The position numbers and the translations under genes are program-made. Source: Salipiger sp. CCB-MM3 (GTDB lineage Bacteria > Pseudomonadota > Alphaproteobacteria > Rhodobacterales > Rhodobacteraceae). From it: a DNA stretch of 64,000 nt. A model generated the notes under the pieces. The model saw only the letters and a program-made list of their open reading frames with translations, had not been told where the DNA came from and made no database searches. The stretch covers positions 2,016,501 through 2,080,500 of the forward strand of contig NZ_CP014595.1 in assembly GCF_001687105.1 (NCBI RefSeq). The letters are read 5' to 3'. This document shows positions 27,244 to 36,239 of this stretch, in pieces. Within the stretch, counting starts at the first letter, position 1, and each line of letters starts with the position of its first letter.

Positions 27244-28503
27244 TCAGGCCGTCAGCTGCGTGCCGCGGATGCCGGTGATCGTCGCGGTGACGATCGCGCC
27301 TTCCGTCTGCGGCGTGTCGAAGAGCACCTCGGTGAACTGCTCGGTGCGGCCCATCTCGGGGCTCTCCATCAGCACCTGATGCGTGCGGCCCGGCTGCGCG
27401 GCCAGATGGCGCTGCACGGCGGCATCCCCGGCGGCACGCAGGCGCGCGGCGCGGGCCTTGATGTCGTTGCCGTTCACCTTGCTCGGGATGCGCGCGGCAG
27501 GGGTGCCGGGGCGCGACGAGTAGGGGAAGACGTGCAGCCACGTGAGGTCGCACTCTTCGACCAGCTTCAGCGAGTTGGCGAAATGCTCTTCGGTCTCGGT
27601 CGGGAAGCCAGCGATGATGTCGGCACCAAAGGTCATCTCGGGGCGGAGCTTGCGTGCTTCCTCGCAGAAGCGGATGGCATCGTCGCGCAGGTGGCGGCGC
27701 TTCATCCGCTTGAGGATCAGATCATCGCCGTGCTGCAGCGACAGATGCAGGTGGGGCATCAGACGCGTCTCGGTGGCGATGGCCTGCATCAGGTTCTCGT
27801 CCGCCTCGATGGAATCGATCGACGAGATGCGCAGGCGCGGCAGGTCCGGCACCAGCTTCAGGATGCGCATGACGAGATCGCCAAGCCGCGGCGTGCCCGG
27901 CAGGTCGGCGCCCCAAGAGGTGAGGTCCACCCCGGTCAGCACCACCTCGTTATAGCCCTGCTGCACCAGCCGCTTGATCTGGTCGACCACCACGCCTGCG
28001 GGCACTGAGCGCGAATTGCCGCGGCCGTAGGGGATGATGCAGAAGGTGCAGCGGTGATCGCAGCCGTTCTGCACCTGCACATAGGCGCGCGACCGGGTGC
28101 CGAAACCGTCGATCAGATGGCCCGCGGTCTCGGTCACCGACATGATGTCGTTGACCATGACGCGCTCGGTCTCGCCGATGAAGCCGCTGGACAGGCGCGA
28201 CCATGTCTCGGGCGCCATCTTTTCGGTATTGCCGACCACCGCGTCGACCTCGGTCATCGCGGCAAAGCTGTCGGGGTCGATCTGCGCGGCGCAGCCGGTG
28301 ACGATGACCTTGGCGTCGGGGTTCTCGCGGCGCAGGCGGCGAATCTCCTGACGGGCCTTGCGCACGGCCTCGGAGGTCACGGCGCAGGTGTTCACGATCA
28401 CCGCGTTTTCCATACCGGCCTGAGACGCCAGATCCTTCATCGCCTCGGTTTCATAGGCGTTGAGGCGGCAGCCGAGGGTGGTGAATTTGGGCGCGCTGGT
28501 CAT
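27244..28503 (-). CDS. mtaB: tRNA t6A37 methylthiotransferase
   Basis: A 419-residue radical SAM enzyme that methylthiolates t6A at position 37 of tRNAs decoding ANN codons. Cysteines in TLGCRLNAYE, VNTCAVTSEA and TGCAAQ form the second cluster; the radical SAM motif is CDHRCTFC. ATG 28503 overlaps the dapF stop (ATGA), so translation is coupled. It is the paralogue of rimO at 20712; the N-terminus without the VSLGC form and the RLNAYE text decide for MtaB over MiaB. Confidence 0.92.
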   Translation of the reverse strand: MTSAPKFTTLGCRLNAYETEAMKDLASQAGMENAVIVNTCAVTSEAVRKARQEIRRLRRENPDAKVIVTGCAAQIDPDSFAAMTEVDAVVGNTEKMAPETWSRLSSGFIGETERVMVNDIMSVTETAGHLIDGFGTRSRAYVQVQNGCDHRCTFCIIPYGRGNSRSVPAGVVVDQIKRLVQQGYNEVVLTGVDLTSWGADLPGTPRLGDLVMRILKLVPDLPRLRISSIDSIEADENLMQAIATETRLMPHLHLSLQHGDDLILKRMKRRHLRDDAIRFCEEARKLRPEMTFGADIIAGFPTETEEHFANSLKLVEECDLTWLHVFPYSSRPGTPAARIPSKVNGNDIKARAARLRAAGDAAVQRHLAAQPGRTHQVLMESPEMGRTEQFTEVLFDTPQTEGAIVTATITGIRGTQLTA

Positions 28504-29336
28504 GACACCGCCTCGAGCCAATCATGGGTGAAATTGCCGTCGAACACATGCGCTGTGCCGCCGGTCATCCAGACGCCATCCTCGCGCCAGTCGATCTGCA
28601 GCGGGCCGCCATCAAGCTCGATGGTCACGCGCCGCCCGGTCAGGCCGCGGCGCGCGGCGGCGACGGCGGTGGCGCAGGAGGACGAGCCCGAGGCCAGCGT
28701 GAGGCCCACGCCGCGCTCCCAGACGCGCATGCGCAGGTGATCGGGGCCGATGAGGCTGGCGACCTGCACATTGGTGCGCTGCGGATAGAGCGGGTGATGC
28801 TCATGCGCGGGGCCGAAGTTGTCCAGATCCACCGCCTCGGCGTCCTCGACGAAGAAGGTGCAATGCGGGTTGCCCATGCCGGTGGCGGTGGGGCTGCCGT
28901 CGATCGGCAGTTCCAGCGTGTCCATCTCGTGCGCCAGCGGCACCTCGTCCCAGCGCAGCTGCGGCTGGCCCATGTTGACCGAGGTCAGCCCGTTGCCGGC
29001 ATCGCGCGCCAGTAGCACGCCGCGCTCGGTGGTGAGCGTCAGGGCGTCCTTGCCGGTCTCGTCGATCAGGAAGCGCGCGATGCAGCGCGTGGCGTTGCCG
29101 CAGGCCCCGGCGGTGGAGCCGTCGGCGTTGTAGAAGGTCAGATGCGCATCCCCGGCGTCGGTCTTGGAGATCACCGTCAGCTGGTCGAAGCCGACGCCGC
29201 GGTGGCGGTCGGCGATGGCCATGGCGAGGGCAGGGGTCATGGCGACGTCACGCGCCCGACCGTCGAGCACGACGAAGTCGTTGCCAAGCCCGTGCATCTT
29301 CATGAAGGGCAGGTGATATGTGGGCGCGTGTTTCAT
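28500..29336 (-). CDS. dapF: Diaminopimelate epimerase
   Basis: A 278-residue enzyme turning LL- into meso-diaminopimelate for lysine and cell-wall synthesis. KMHGLGNDFVVLDG near the N-terminus and the two catalytic cysteines in GACGNATRC and SGSSSCATA are intact. ATG 29336 (MKHAPTYHLPFMKMHG) is preferred; an internal ATG ten codons later would cut a usual strand. First gene of dapF-mtaB-paiB-pcs. Confidence 0.95.
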   Translation of the reverse strand: MKHAPTYHLPFMKMHGLGNDFVVLDGRARDVAMTPALAMAIADRHRGVGFDQLTVISKTDAGDAHLTFYNADGSTAGACGNATRCIARFLIDETGKDALTLTTERGVLLARDAGNGLTSVNMGQPQLRWDEVPLAHEMDTLELPIDGSPTATGMGNPHCTFFVEDAEAVDLDNFGPAHEHHPLYPQRTNVQVASLIGPDHLRMRVWERGVGLTLASGSSSCATAVAAARRGLTGRRVTIELDGGPLQIDWREDGVWMTGGTAHVFDGNFTHDWLEAVS

Positions 29337-29508
29337 CCGCGCGCATATACGCGCGTTGACCAAACGTTTCCAGCCTGTGTTGCAGGGCGGGATGCAGCCT
29401 TGCACAGAGGTCGGATCGGAAAGCGGGCAACCCGGCCCGTCAGAGCCCGGCGGACAGGCAGCGGGATCGGGGTGCGAAACAAGTTGGACAGATTTTTCAT
29501 TTTACCGC

Positions 29509-29537
29509 TTGACCCTCCCGGCCACACTTTCTAGAAG
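29509..29537 (+). promoter_or_regulatory. Likely promoter of the tRNA-Lys pair
   Basis: TTGACC - 17 bases - TAGAAG, ending 16 bases before the first tRNA. Good -35 match, moderate -10 match. Confidence 0.5.
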
Positions 29538-29553
29538 CCGCCCCACACATAGT

Positions 29554-29629
29554 GGGCCGTTAGCTCAGTTGGTAGAGCAACTGACTTTTAATCAGTGGGT
29601 CGCAGGTTCGAATCCTGCACGGCTCACCA
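29554..29629 (+). tRNA. tRNA-Lys (anticodon TTT), copy 1
   Basis: A 76-base cloverleaf with encoded CCA. Acceptor arms GGGCCGT and ACGGCTC pair (one G-T), D-arm GCTCAGTTGGTAGAGC, anticodon stem-loop CTGACTTTTAATCAG with anticodon TTT, and T-arm GCAGGTTCGAATCCTGC. Confidence 0.97.
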
Positions 29630-29651
29630 TGTGTCAAAATTCCTGCAGAGT

Positions 29652-29727
29652 GGGCCGTTAGCTCAGTTGGTAGAGCAACTGACTTTTAATCAGTGGGTCG
29701 CAGGTTCGAATCCTGCACGGCTCACCA
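29652..29727 (+). tRNA. tRNA-Lys (anticodon TTT), copy 2
   Basis: Identical in all 76 bases to copy 1, 22 bases downstream, so almost surely on one transcript that ends at the hairpin at 29758-29796. A recent tandem duplication or gene conversion. Confidence 0.97.
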
Positions 29728-29757
29728 CTGGAACTCCTTCCGAGACATCGGACGCAA

Positions 29758-29796
29758 AATGCGCCGGCCCCGAAACGGGCCGGCGCATTGCTTTTT
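29758..29796 (+). terminator. Intrinsic terminator of the tRNA operon
   Basis: AATGCGCCGGCCC / GGGCCGGCGCATT, a 13-base stem with a 6-base loop, followed by GCTTTTT. It may also serve the facing polymerase gene, whose stop is 19 bases away. Confidence 0.88.
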
Positions 29797-29814
29797 CAGG
29801 CTCAGCTTAGCGCC

Positions 29815-31299
29815 TCAGTTGACCGCAACCGGCTGTGGCCGGGGGACGCGGCGACTGCGAAAGCGCAGGGCCGGGTGATCGGCGTAGATGCAGCGCGTGA
29901 TCATGTAGGATTCGACCGCCAGAGAGGTGACGAACCATAGGAAGCGGGGAATCGAATCCTGCAAGAAGGTCATCGCCGCGAGGTAACCGACGAAGGCGCC
30001 GCAATAGGCGATCAGACGTCGCGCCATCAGCTCGTCGCCACAGCTTCGGGCCAGTGCCGCGCTGCGGAAGAAGTTGACCGCTCCGAAGGCAGCAAAGCCA
30101 AGGAACACCAGCAGGCCGACGATTCCCTGTTCGGTGAGAAACTCCAGATAGAGGCTGTGAGTCGCCCGGCCTTCGCCGCGGAAGATCAGCCCGGCCTCAA
30201 GCGCGCCGTTCTGATAGTGCGCCTCGAAATTTCCGACACCAACGCCAAACCACGGATGTTCGTTGAACACGTTGTAGGCAACCGACCAACTGGCCAATCG
30301 GCCCTCGGTGCTGGCGTCCTGCGCCTCGCCAGCAGCGGCGGTGCTGAAGATGCTGGAGAAACGCTCGATCAGCTCATCACTGGCTATGACCCCGGCGAGC
30401 ACCACGACCAGAACCATGACAATACATGCGACAAAGAGCTGTCGCCGCGTGAAACTAGTCGCCAAGACGATCAGCCCCAGCATGAGGCCGATCAGCGAGC
30501 CGCGTGACTGCGTGGCGAGCAGCCCGGCGATCATCGCCGCGACCACCAAGGCCCAAAGCACCATGGTGAGCGGATTGCGCGCGTTCAAGAATTGGAAGAG
30601 GCCCAAGGGCACGGTGAACACCACGATCGCCGCAAAGAAATTGGGGTCGAGCAGCATACCGGAGAATCGGCTCGAGCTTTCGGTGAAGCGCGAGAACCCA
30701 GAAAAACCCGACGGCGACGCGCCGAAGACGAGCTGGTACACACCAAGCGTACAGATGATGGCGATCGGAATGGTCGCCGACAGCGCCACCGTTTCAAAGC
30801 CGCGCTTGTGGTTCATGAAGGCCAGCGCGAGGATGGCCACCGCCGCCTCCTTGATGAAGTCCTTCGACAGATCGACGCTCACGCCCCAGCGCAGGGCATA
30901 GGTCGCGCTGATCAGTTTCAGCGCAAAGATGATGCAAAGGAAGGTGACGGCGACCATCGGCACATAGGGCTTGTCCTTGTAGACCGCGTAGCGCGCCGCC
31001 AGCAGCACGAAGAGGCCCGGCGCGGTGATCTTCGCCAGCGAGGGCAACCCGTAGAACTCGATCAGATTGTCCGAAAGGTTCGACATGATCATTGCGATCA
31101 GCCCGGCCAGCGCCATCATCGGATAGCGGATGCCGACGGCGAAAATCAGCAGGGCGACCGGGGCGATCATCAGCAGTGTCAGCGAGCGGCTGGCCAGGAC
31201 GTATGACACAGCGAGGGCCATGAGCCCCGCGCCGAGAACGCTGAACATTCCGCGCCAATCGATGCCATTGCGGGGGGGCGGCAGCAGCGTGTCGCTCAT
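29815..31299 (-). CDS. O-antigen ligase / Wzy-like polysaccharide polymerase
   Basis: A 494-residue membrane protein with about 11 helices and a large outside loop near residues 325-390 holding the Wzy_C / WaaL-type HPWFGVGVGNFE and GRATHSLYLEFLTEQGI segments. It would join lipid-linked repeat units of the exopolysaccharide in the periplasm. Here it stands next to a flippase (46 bases downstream of its stop), so polymerase is a better guess than lipid A ligase. First gene of the exopolysaccharide locus from the left. Confidence 0.85.
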   Translation of the reverse strand: MSDTLLPPPRNGIDWRGMFSVLGAGLMALAVSYVLASRSLTLLMIAPVALLIFAVGIRYPMMALAGLIAMIMSNLSDNLIEFYGLPSLAKITAPGLFVLLAARYAVYKDKPYVPMVAVTFLCIIFALKLISATYALRWGVSVDLSKDFIKEAAVAILALAFMNHKRGFETVALSATIPIAIICTLGVYQLVFGASPSGFSGFSRFTESSSRFSGMLLDPNFFAAIVVFTVPLGLFQFLNARNPLTMVLWALVVAAMIAGLLATQSRGSLIGLMLGLIVLATSFTRRQLFVACIVMVLVVVLAGVIASDELIERFSSIFSTAAAGEAQDASTEGRLASWSVAYNVFNEHPWFGVGVGNFEAHYQNGALEAGLIFRGEGRATHSLYLEFLTEQGIVGLLVFLGFAAFGAVNFFRSAALARSCGDELMARRLIAYCGAFVGYLAAMTFLQDSIPRFLWFVTSLAVESYMITRCIYADHPALRFRSRRVPRPQPVAVN

Positions 31300-31345
31300 G
31301 GCTGTGCTCCCTTCGTGGCTGGCGCTGCGGGGTGTGATGCGAAGA

Positions 31346-32791
31346 TCATGCGCGCCTCCGCTTCAGGATGAACCTCTGCCCGGCGCTGAAAGCCTCGGGG
31401 ACGAGGATGCGCAGCGCCACGAGGTAGGTCGCACCAAACGCGGCAGCCCCAGCCAGCAGGCGCAGCAGTTCCGATCCGCTGTGCAGTTGCAGTACGAGGA
31501 AGGCCGAGACCGTGGCGCTTCCGGCGCAGATCAGCGCCGGGCGCAGGGCGGCAAAGACCTTTCCGGCGGTGACATGCATCACCCGCTTGGTGGCGAGGTA
31601 GGTGGGCACGAAGCGCACGAAGGCCAGCACAAGCTGCGCCGCTGCGACTGCGGTGATGCCGAAGGGAATGGCCGCCGCCAGCAGCAGCACAAACACCGGC
31701 AGATTGAACAGCGCGACGCGGAACATCAGGTCGGTGCGGCTCAGCGCCTTGAGCAATCCGCCGGGCACCATGTTGAGCGTGCTGACGGCGAAGGCCACGG
31801 CGATGAATTGCATCGGAGCGATCATGCCGTACCATTTGTCGGTGTAGAGCACATGCACCGTTGGCTCTGCCAGCACGGCGATGGCAGCGCCAACGCCGAA
31901 CATCAGCAGCGCGCAGTAGCGCAGCGACTGGTAGTAATAGGTCGCAAGCTCTTCGGGGTGGGTCTGGATTTTCGACATCACCGGATGCAGCACCGTGCCC
32001 GCGACGGAGGTGAAGCTCTTGATCGCCAGTTCGGGGATGCGAAAGGCAATCGCGTAGATGCCCAGTGCGGCAGGGCCGAGGAACTTGCCGACCAGCAGGT
32101 TGTCGAGCAGACGCGGCGTGGAATTGATCGTCTCGGCACCGATGAGATACGAGCCATAGCCCATGACGTATCGCACCGTCGGCCAGTCGGGCAGGGCGGT
32201 GGGTCGCCATGGCCGCATCCAGAACAGCATCACGGTGCCGATCACCGCCCCAACCACATAGCCCAGCACCAAGGCCCAGACGCCGTAGCCCATCATCGCC
32301 AAAGTGATCGAGATCAGCCCCTTGGCCAGCCCTTGCGCCACATCTGGGACCAGCTTTTTGCGCAGGCTGAGCTCTCGGAACAGCAGGCTGATGTGGACCG
32401 AGCTGACCGCGCGGATCACCAGCACAAGGCAGATGGTGCCCAGAAGAGGTTGCAACTCGGGCGAGTCGAAGAGCCCGGCGATGCCGCCGGACCCCCACCA
32501 GAGCAGCAAGGCCATCAGGCCGGACGTGAAGAGCGCGCAGAAGAATACGGCATTCGCCGTTTCCTCTTGCCGGTCCTTGACCGAGATCAGCGCCGCGCCG
32601 AGGCCGAACTTCGAGATGATCTCGAAATAGCCCATGATCGCGAGGCAGATCGCCATCAGGCCGAACTCGGCCGGATCGACGTAACGCGCGATGATGATCA
32701 CCGCGACAAAGTTCAGAAGCTTTGTGGAAGCGAAGGAGAGATAGGCCCAGAACAGGTTCTTGGTCGTGGCCTTGCCGGGAGAAAACGCCAT
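31346..32791 (-). CDS. Wzx-type polysaccharide flippase
   Basis: A 481-residue member of the MATE/MOP exporter superfamily (Polysacc_synt_3): MAFSPGKATTKNLFWAYLSF start, then about 14 hydrophobic helices. It would move lipid-linked repeat units across the inner membrane. ATG 32791 has GAGGA upstream and the typical N-terminus; a longer reading to 32869 begins in an atypical stretch. Reads away from the Wzz-like gene, with a shared 346-base control region. Confidence 0.88.
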   Translation of the reverse strand: MAFSPGKATTKNLFWAYLSFASTKLLNFVAVIIIARYVDPAEFGLMAICLAIMGYFEIISKFGLGAALISVKDRQEETANAVFFCALFTSGLMALLLWWGSGGIAGLFDSPELQPLLGTICLVLVIRAVSSVHISLLFRELSLRKKLVPDVAQGLAKGLISITLAMMGYGVWALVLGYVVGAVIGTVMLFWMRPWRPTALPDWPTVRYVMGYGSYLIGAETINSTPRLLDNLLVGKFLGPAALGIYAIAFRIPELAIKSFTSVAGTVLHPVMSKIQTHPEELATYYYQSLRYCALLMFGVGAAIAVLAEPTVHVLYTDKWYGMIAPMQFIAVAFAVSTLNMVPGGLLKALSRTDLMFRVALFNLPVFVLLLAAAIPFGITAVAAAQLVLAFVRFVPTYLATKRVMHVTAGKVFAALRPALICAGSATVSAFLVLQLHSGSELLRLLAGAAAFGATYLVALRILVPEAFSAGQRFILKRRRA

Positions 32792-33137
32792 GCAGGAAAG
32801 TCCTCGAAAACATGAGGAGGGAAATGAATAATGCGGCGGCCTGAAAAATGACATCGCGTAGGGCGACATGCGGCCGAAGTATAGAGAATCGAGTTAAGTC
32901 TAAGGTCTGTACCCGGCGCGGCAAAGGGCAAATGCGCATCCGCGGGGTGGTTGCACAAGTTTAGCGCGTTCGATCTAGGCTCTGGGTCACGACCCCGTGT
33001 TTTTCCGCGGTGCGGCGCGGAATTGTTGCCGCAAGCAGGGGGCGATGCTACAGTTCGGTATCAGACTAAGTGATTTCGCACTATTTCAATTTCTTTTTTT
33101 ACCGATGCCTCCCGGCGTCATTGGATTGGTTTTGACC
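32792..33137. other. 346-base control region between divergent flippase and Wzz-like genes
   Basis: AT-rich for this genome, with no gene of its own. It holds GGGT-CACG-ACCC (32985-32996 area), the 10-mer TAAGTGATTT (33067-33076) that recurs ahead of the giant protein gene at 41305-41314, and a pyrimidine run TTCTTTTTTT at 33091-33100. Promoters for both strands must lie here; I cannot place them firmly. Confidence 0.5.
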
Positions 33138-34307
33138 GTGAAACGCATCATTCTTGCAGTCGTCGTATTTGGCGCAGTTCTCACGCCGCTTCTCTATGCC
33201 ATCAAACAGTCCCGGCCAGTGTACGAAGCCAGATCATTGGTCTCCTTCGCGCTGGGACGTGAATATGTTTACGTGCCGGACCCCAGTCTTACGGACATCA
33301 AAGCACCGAACGCCGGCGACTTTCAGGGCTTCGTGAACGCCGAGATGCTGCTTCTGGACAACCCCAAGCTGGTGCGGGAGGCGATCGAGTCGGTCGGGCT
33401 CGAGCGGGTCTACCCGGACATGCCGAACACGGAAGCGGGGCTTGTCGGGGCGACGATCCGGTTGGACGAGAGCACGATGATCGAGCTGATCACCGGGTCC
33501 TATGTGGTGAAGGTTTCGGTCTTTCACACCAATCCCGCGGTCGCCGCGGATCTGGTCAACGCTTTGATCGTCGCCTTCTTCGATCACCGACGAGAGATGT
33601 ATACCGAGCGCGAGCTTGTCACCATCACCGCGCGTCTCGAAAAGGCGCAGCAGGAGGCCGAGGAGATCGACGCCGAACTGACCGATCTGCTGGGCGGGCC
33701 GGATGCCAGCGGGCTCGAAGTGCAATATGAAAACGCGATCAACGACGAGGTGCAGCTCAAGACCGAGCTGCGCGAGTCTAAACTCGAACTGATTACCTTG
33801 CGCCAGCGCCAAACGTCTTTCGAGAACCGTCTGGGATTCGAGGCAGAGGCGGTCGAGGCGCAGACGCAGGTGGAAGAGGCCGAGAGCCGCATCGCCTATC
33901 TCGAGCGCGAGCTTGCGGGAACGCAGACGCAGGTGTCCGACCTGTCGCAAGTGCTGCCGCGGGCGCGGCTGCTGCAGACCCGGCAGGCCGCCCAGACCGA
34001 GCGGATCGCCGAGCTTGATCTGCGCCTGCGTGATGCGCGCGCCGTCGAAGTCTCGGGCTTTGACAACGTGCGGGTGATCGAAGAGGGCACGCCGCCGATC
34101 AACCCGGTCAACATGTCGCCGCGCACACAGTTCGCGATCGCCGTGGTGGTTGCCGCGATTGCCGCCTTCGCCGCCTATATGATCGCGATGATTCTGGGCT
34201 CGCGCCCCAAGAAGACGCGCGACGAAGACGAGCTTCAGGGGCCCAGCGTTACCGTGATGAAGCAGTCGCCCCGTGGCGACGATCGGCCGGCGCATCTGGC
34301 GCGCTGA
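33138..34307 (+). CDS. Wzz/GumC-like polysaccharide chain-length protein, no kinase domain
   Basis: About 389 residues: N-terminal helix (KRIILAVVVFGAVLTPLLYA), a periplasmic Wzz-like domain, a long coiled coil (about 170-300, rich in Glu, Gln, Arg), and a second helix (about 330-355, FAIAVVVAAIAAFAAYMIAMIL) after the PPINPVNMSPR motif typical of GumC/ExoP. The cytosolic tyrosine kinase found in many such proteins is absent and the tail is only about 30 residues. Start is uncertain: GTG 33138 gives the usual form; ATG 33105 and ATG 33045 (the latter with AGGGGG ahead) extend it into AT-rich sequence. Confidence 0.8.
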   Translation: MKRIILAVVVFGAVLTPLLYAIKQSRPVYEARSLVSFALGREYVYVPDPSLTDIKAPNAGDFQGFVNAEMLLLDNPKLVREAIESVGLERVYPDMPNTEAGLVGATIRLDESTMIELITGSYVVKVSVFHTNPAVAADLVNALIVAFFDHRREMYTERELVTITARLEKAQQEAEEIDAELTDLLGGPDASGLEVQYENAINDEVQLKTELRESKLELITLRQRQTSFENRLGFEAEAVEAQTQVEEAESRIAYLERELAGTQTQVSDLSQVLPRARLLQTRQAAQTERIAELDLRLRDARAVEVSGFDNVRVIEEGTPPINPVNMSPRTQFAIAVVVAAIAAFAAYMIAMILGSRPKKTRDEDELQGPSVTVMKQSPRGDDRPAHLAR

Positions 34308-34369
34308 GTCTGTCTCGCGCGCGGCTGTGGTCGCGCGCGTCCGAGCCCATTTACGGACGGAATATTCCC

Positions 34370-35602
34370 ATGAAGGCTGCGAAGATTGATCTTCCCGCGC
34401 AGGCGATGGCTATTGAAAGCCCCGAGCCGCTGCGTCTGGGGTATCTGATCGACACACTTGTCACCGGCGGGGCCGAGCGCCTTGTACTGACCTTTGCCGA
34501 GGCGGTCCGCGCCCGCTCTGACGTGGTGCTGACCGTGTTCGTGCTGAGCGATCTGCGGACCCCGTTTTACGAAAAACTGCGGGCGCTGGGCACCGAGGTG
34601 GTTATGCTGCCGGGTCGCAATCTCGCCGATTTTGGCCGCTTCCGGCGGTTGGTTGCGGCGTTGCGGGCGCGGCGGATCGAGTATCTGCATGCGCATTTGG
34701 CCTCGTCCAGCACGCTTGGCGCGTATGCTTCGAAGCTGCTGGGCATCCCGTTTGTCACGACGATCCACAACGTCAAACCCTCGGTCCGCCGTATCCGGCC
34801 CGGTCGGCGCCTGTTGCAGGGCGTGGCGATGCGCTTGCCCGGGGTGAACAAGATCGCCGTGGGTGAAGCGGTGGCCGAGGCCGCGGCGAAAGAGATCGGA
34901 CGCTCGGGGTGCCGCGTCGTGCCCAACGCCGTGGCCGACAGCGTGGTCGCGCCCTTCGGGTCGAGAGCGCGGCTGCGGCGCGAGTTACAGCTTGGCGAGG
35001 ATCAACTGGCGCTGGTCTGCGTCGGGGCGATCATCGGGCAAAAGGCGCATGAGGTTCTGCTCGATGCCTTTGCGACGGTGCATGAGGCTGCGCCCAACAC
35101 GGTGCTTCTCTTGGTTGGGGATGCCCGCGATGCGCCGCGCCATGCCGCGCTGCTGGCGCAGGCCGATCAGCTTGGGCTGGAGGGCGCGCTGAGGTTCCTT
35201 GGCATGCGCAGCGACATCCCCGAGGTGCTGGCGGCCAGCGACATCTTTGTCAGCTCGTCGCATTGGGAGGGCGCGCCGGTCTCGCTTTTGGAGGCGATGG
35301 CCAACGGTCTTCCGCCGGTGGTGACCGATGTCGGAGAGAACGGGCTGGTGCTGGAAGGCACCGGCGCGATCCTCGTGCGGCCCCGCGATCCCGAGGCGCT
35401 GGCGCGCGGCATGCTCGAGATGATCGAGACGCCGCGTCTGCGCAGCGCCACCGCCGAGGCTGTGCGCGAGCGGGCGCTCGGGCGCTACGGCACTGCCACA
35501 TGGGTGGAACGTCTGCTGGCGATCTATGCCGAAACCGGCCAGCGCCGCGACTGGCACCACCCGCGGACTGACGTGCCGCCGCCGCCTCTGCAGAACCGGT
35601 GA
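34370..35602 (+). CDS. Glycosyltransferase, GT4 family
   Basis: A 410-residue cytosolic enzyme of the GT-B fold. N-terminal half has LIDTLVTGGAERLVL (about residues 25-39) and HAHLASSSTLG; C-terminal half has VGAIIGQKAHEVLLDAF and the donor-binding EGAPVSLLEAMANGLPPVVTD block. It would add one sugar of the repeat unit; donor and linkage unknown. The tail after residue 385 is proline-rich and low in complexity. Reads in line with the Wzz-like gene, 62 bases apart. Confidence 0.88.
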   Translation: MKAAKIDLPAQAMAIESPEPLRLGYLIDTLVTGGAERLVLTFAEAVRARSDVVLTVFVLSDLRTPFYEKLRALGTEVVMLPGRNLADFGRFRRLVAALRARRIEYLHAHLASSSTLGAYASKLLGIPFVTTIHNVKPSVRRIRPGRRLLQGVAMRLPGVNKIAVGEAVAEAAAKEIGRSGCRVVPNAVADSVVAPFGSRARLRRELQLGEDQLALVCVGAIIGQKAHEVLLDAFATVHEAAPNTVLLLVGDARDAPRHAALLAQADQLGLEGALRFLGMRSDIPEVLAASDIFVSSSHWEGAPVSLLEAMANGLPPVVTDVGENGLVLEGTGAILVRPRDPEALARGMLEMIETPRLRSATAEAVRERALGRYGTATWVERLLAIYAETGQRRDWHHPRTDVPPPPLQNR

Positions 35603-35667
35603 GCGCCCCGTTGAAAGGCACGCGCGCCACGCCGCGCCACCACCAGCGGAGGCCGGACCATAAAGTC

Positions 35668-35697
35668 TTGACGCCTCTTCGGGGCGCTGCGTATCGT
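35668..35697 (+). promoter_or_regulatory. Putative sigma-70 promoter ahead of the small membrane protein
   Basis: TTGACG - 18 bases - TATCGT in the 285-base gap after the glycosyltransferase gene, about 190 bases before the TTG start at 35888. The long leader would be unusual; the spacing between the hexamers is slightly long. Confidence 0.35.
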
Positions 35698-35887
35698 CAA
35701 AGGATAGTTATGAAAGGTGGGTCCAAGACGTTTTCGCTACGGGCCCGGAATTGTTGGAATTCGTCCCAAAGCTTCAGGGGGACATTGTGTCAGTCAAATC
35801 GCCTCTCCCGGCAAAGCCGATGTCGGATTTCATCCGTCTTGTCAGGATTGGACGATGCCGCTGAATATTTTGGAAAGGAGGTTACGT

Positions 35888-36136
35888 TTGAAGCGCGACC
35901 ACGGCGCAGCCGAAGGATCGCGAAATGCGTCGTTTGAACGGCAAGCTGACGAGCAACCGCGGCGCGACCGCAGCTACGTCCGCATAGCGATTTTGACGGC
36001 GAGCTGTGCACTTACAGCATTTTTTTACGCTTGGCTTATTTCATTTTTCGTCGGGTTCAGCCTCGGGGCGGTGGCCTGGATTGGTATTGCATTTTTTGGC
36101 GCTCTGGCCGGGTATATTCTGGCGATCATCCTCTGA
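35888..36136 (+). CDS. Small two-helix membrane protein, TTG start
   Basis: An 82-residue protein. TTG 35888 is chosen since a full AAAGGAGG stands 6 bases ahead (35874-35881); an ATG at 35855 lies before this site. The first 27 residues are very charged (KRDHGAAEGSRNASFERQAD and then EQPRRDRSY), then two hydrophobic helices follow, RIAILTASCALTAFFYAWL and AVAWIGIAFFGALAGYILAI, with the protein ending right after the second. I do not recognise it. Its place inside the exopolysaccharide locus suggests a part in that system, perhaps as a helper of a membrane complex. Confidence 0.6.
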   Translation: MKRDHGAAEGSRNASFERQADEQPRRDRSYVRIAILTASCALTAFFYAWLISFFVGFSLGAVAWIGIAFFGALAGYILAIIL

Positions 36137-36239
36137 TCGCATCCCCCGGTAGCCCCTGCGGGCCAGCGCCCCGATCCATCTAACGCTTCTGCCGCCGTCA
36201 AGGCGGTCAGCCAGTCCGGCGACGCAGTAGGAGACTGCC

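Noticed and set aside
29320..29810. Plus-strand frames running over both tRNA genes
   Set aside because: They translate tRNA sequence twice (the repeated peptide text arises from the two identical tRNAs) and are not genes.
31296..32939. Second minus-strand frame of 547 codons overlapping the flippase gene
   Set aside because: The other frame gives a typical flippase with hydrophobic helices; this one is Arg/Pro/Ala-rich noise.
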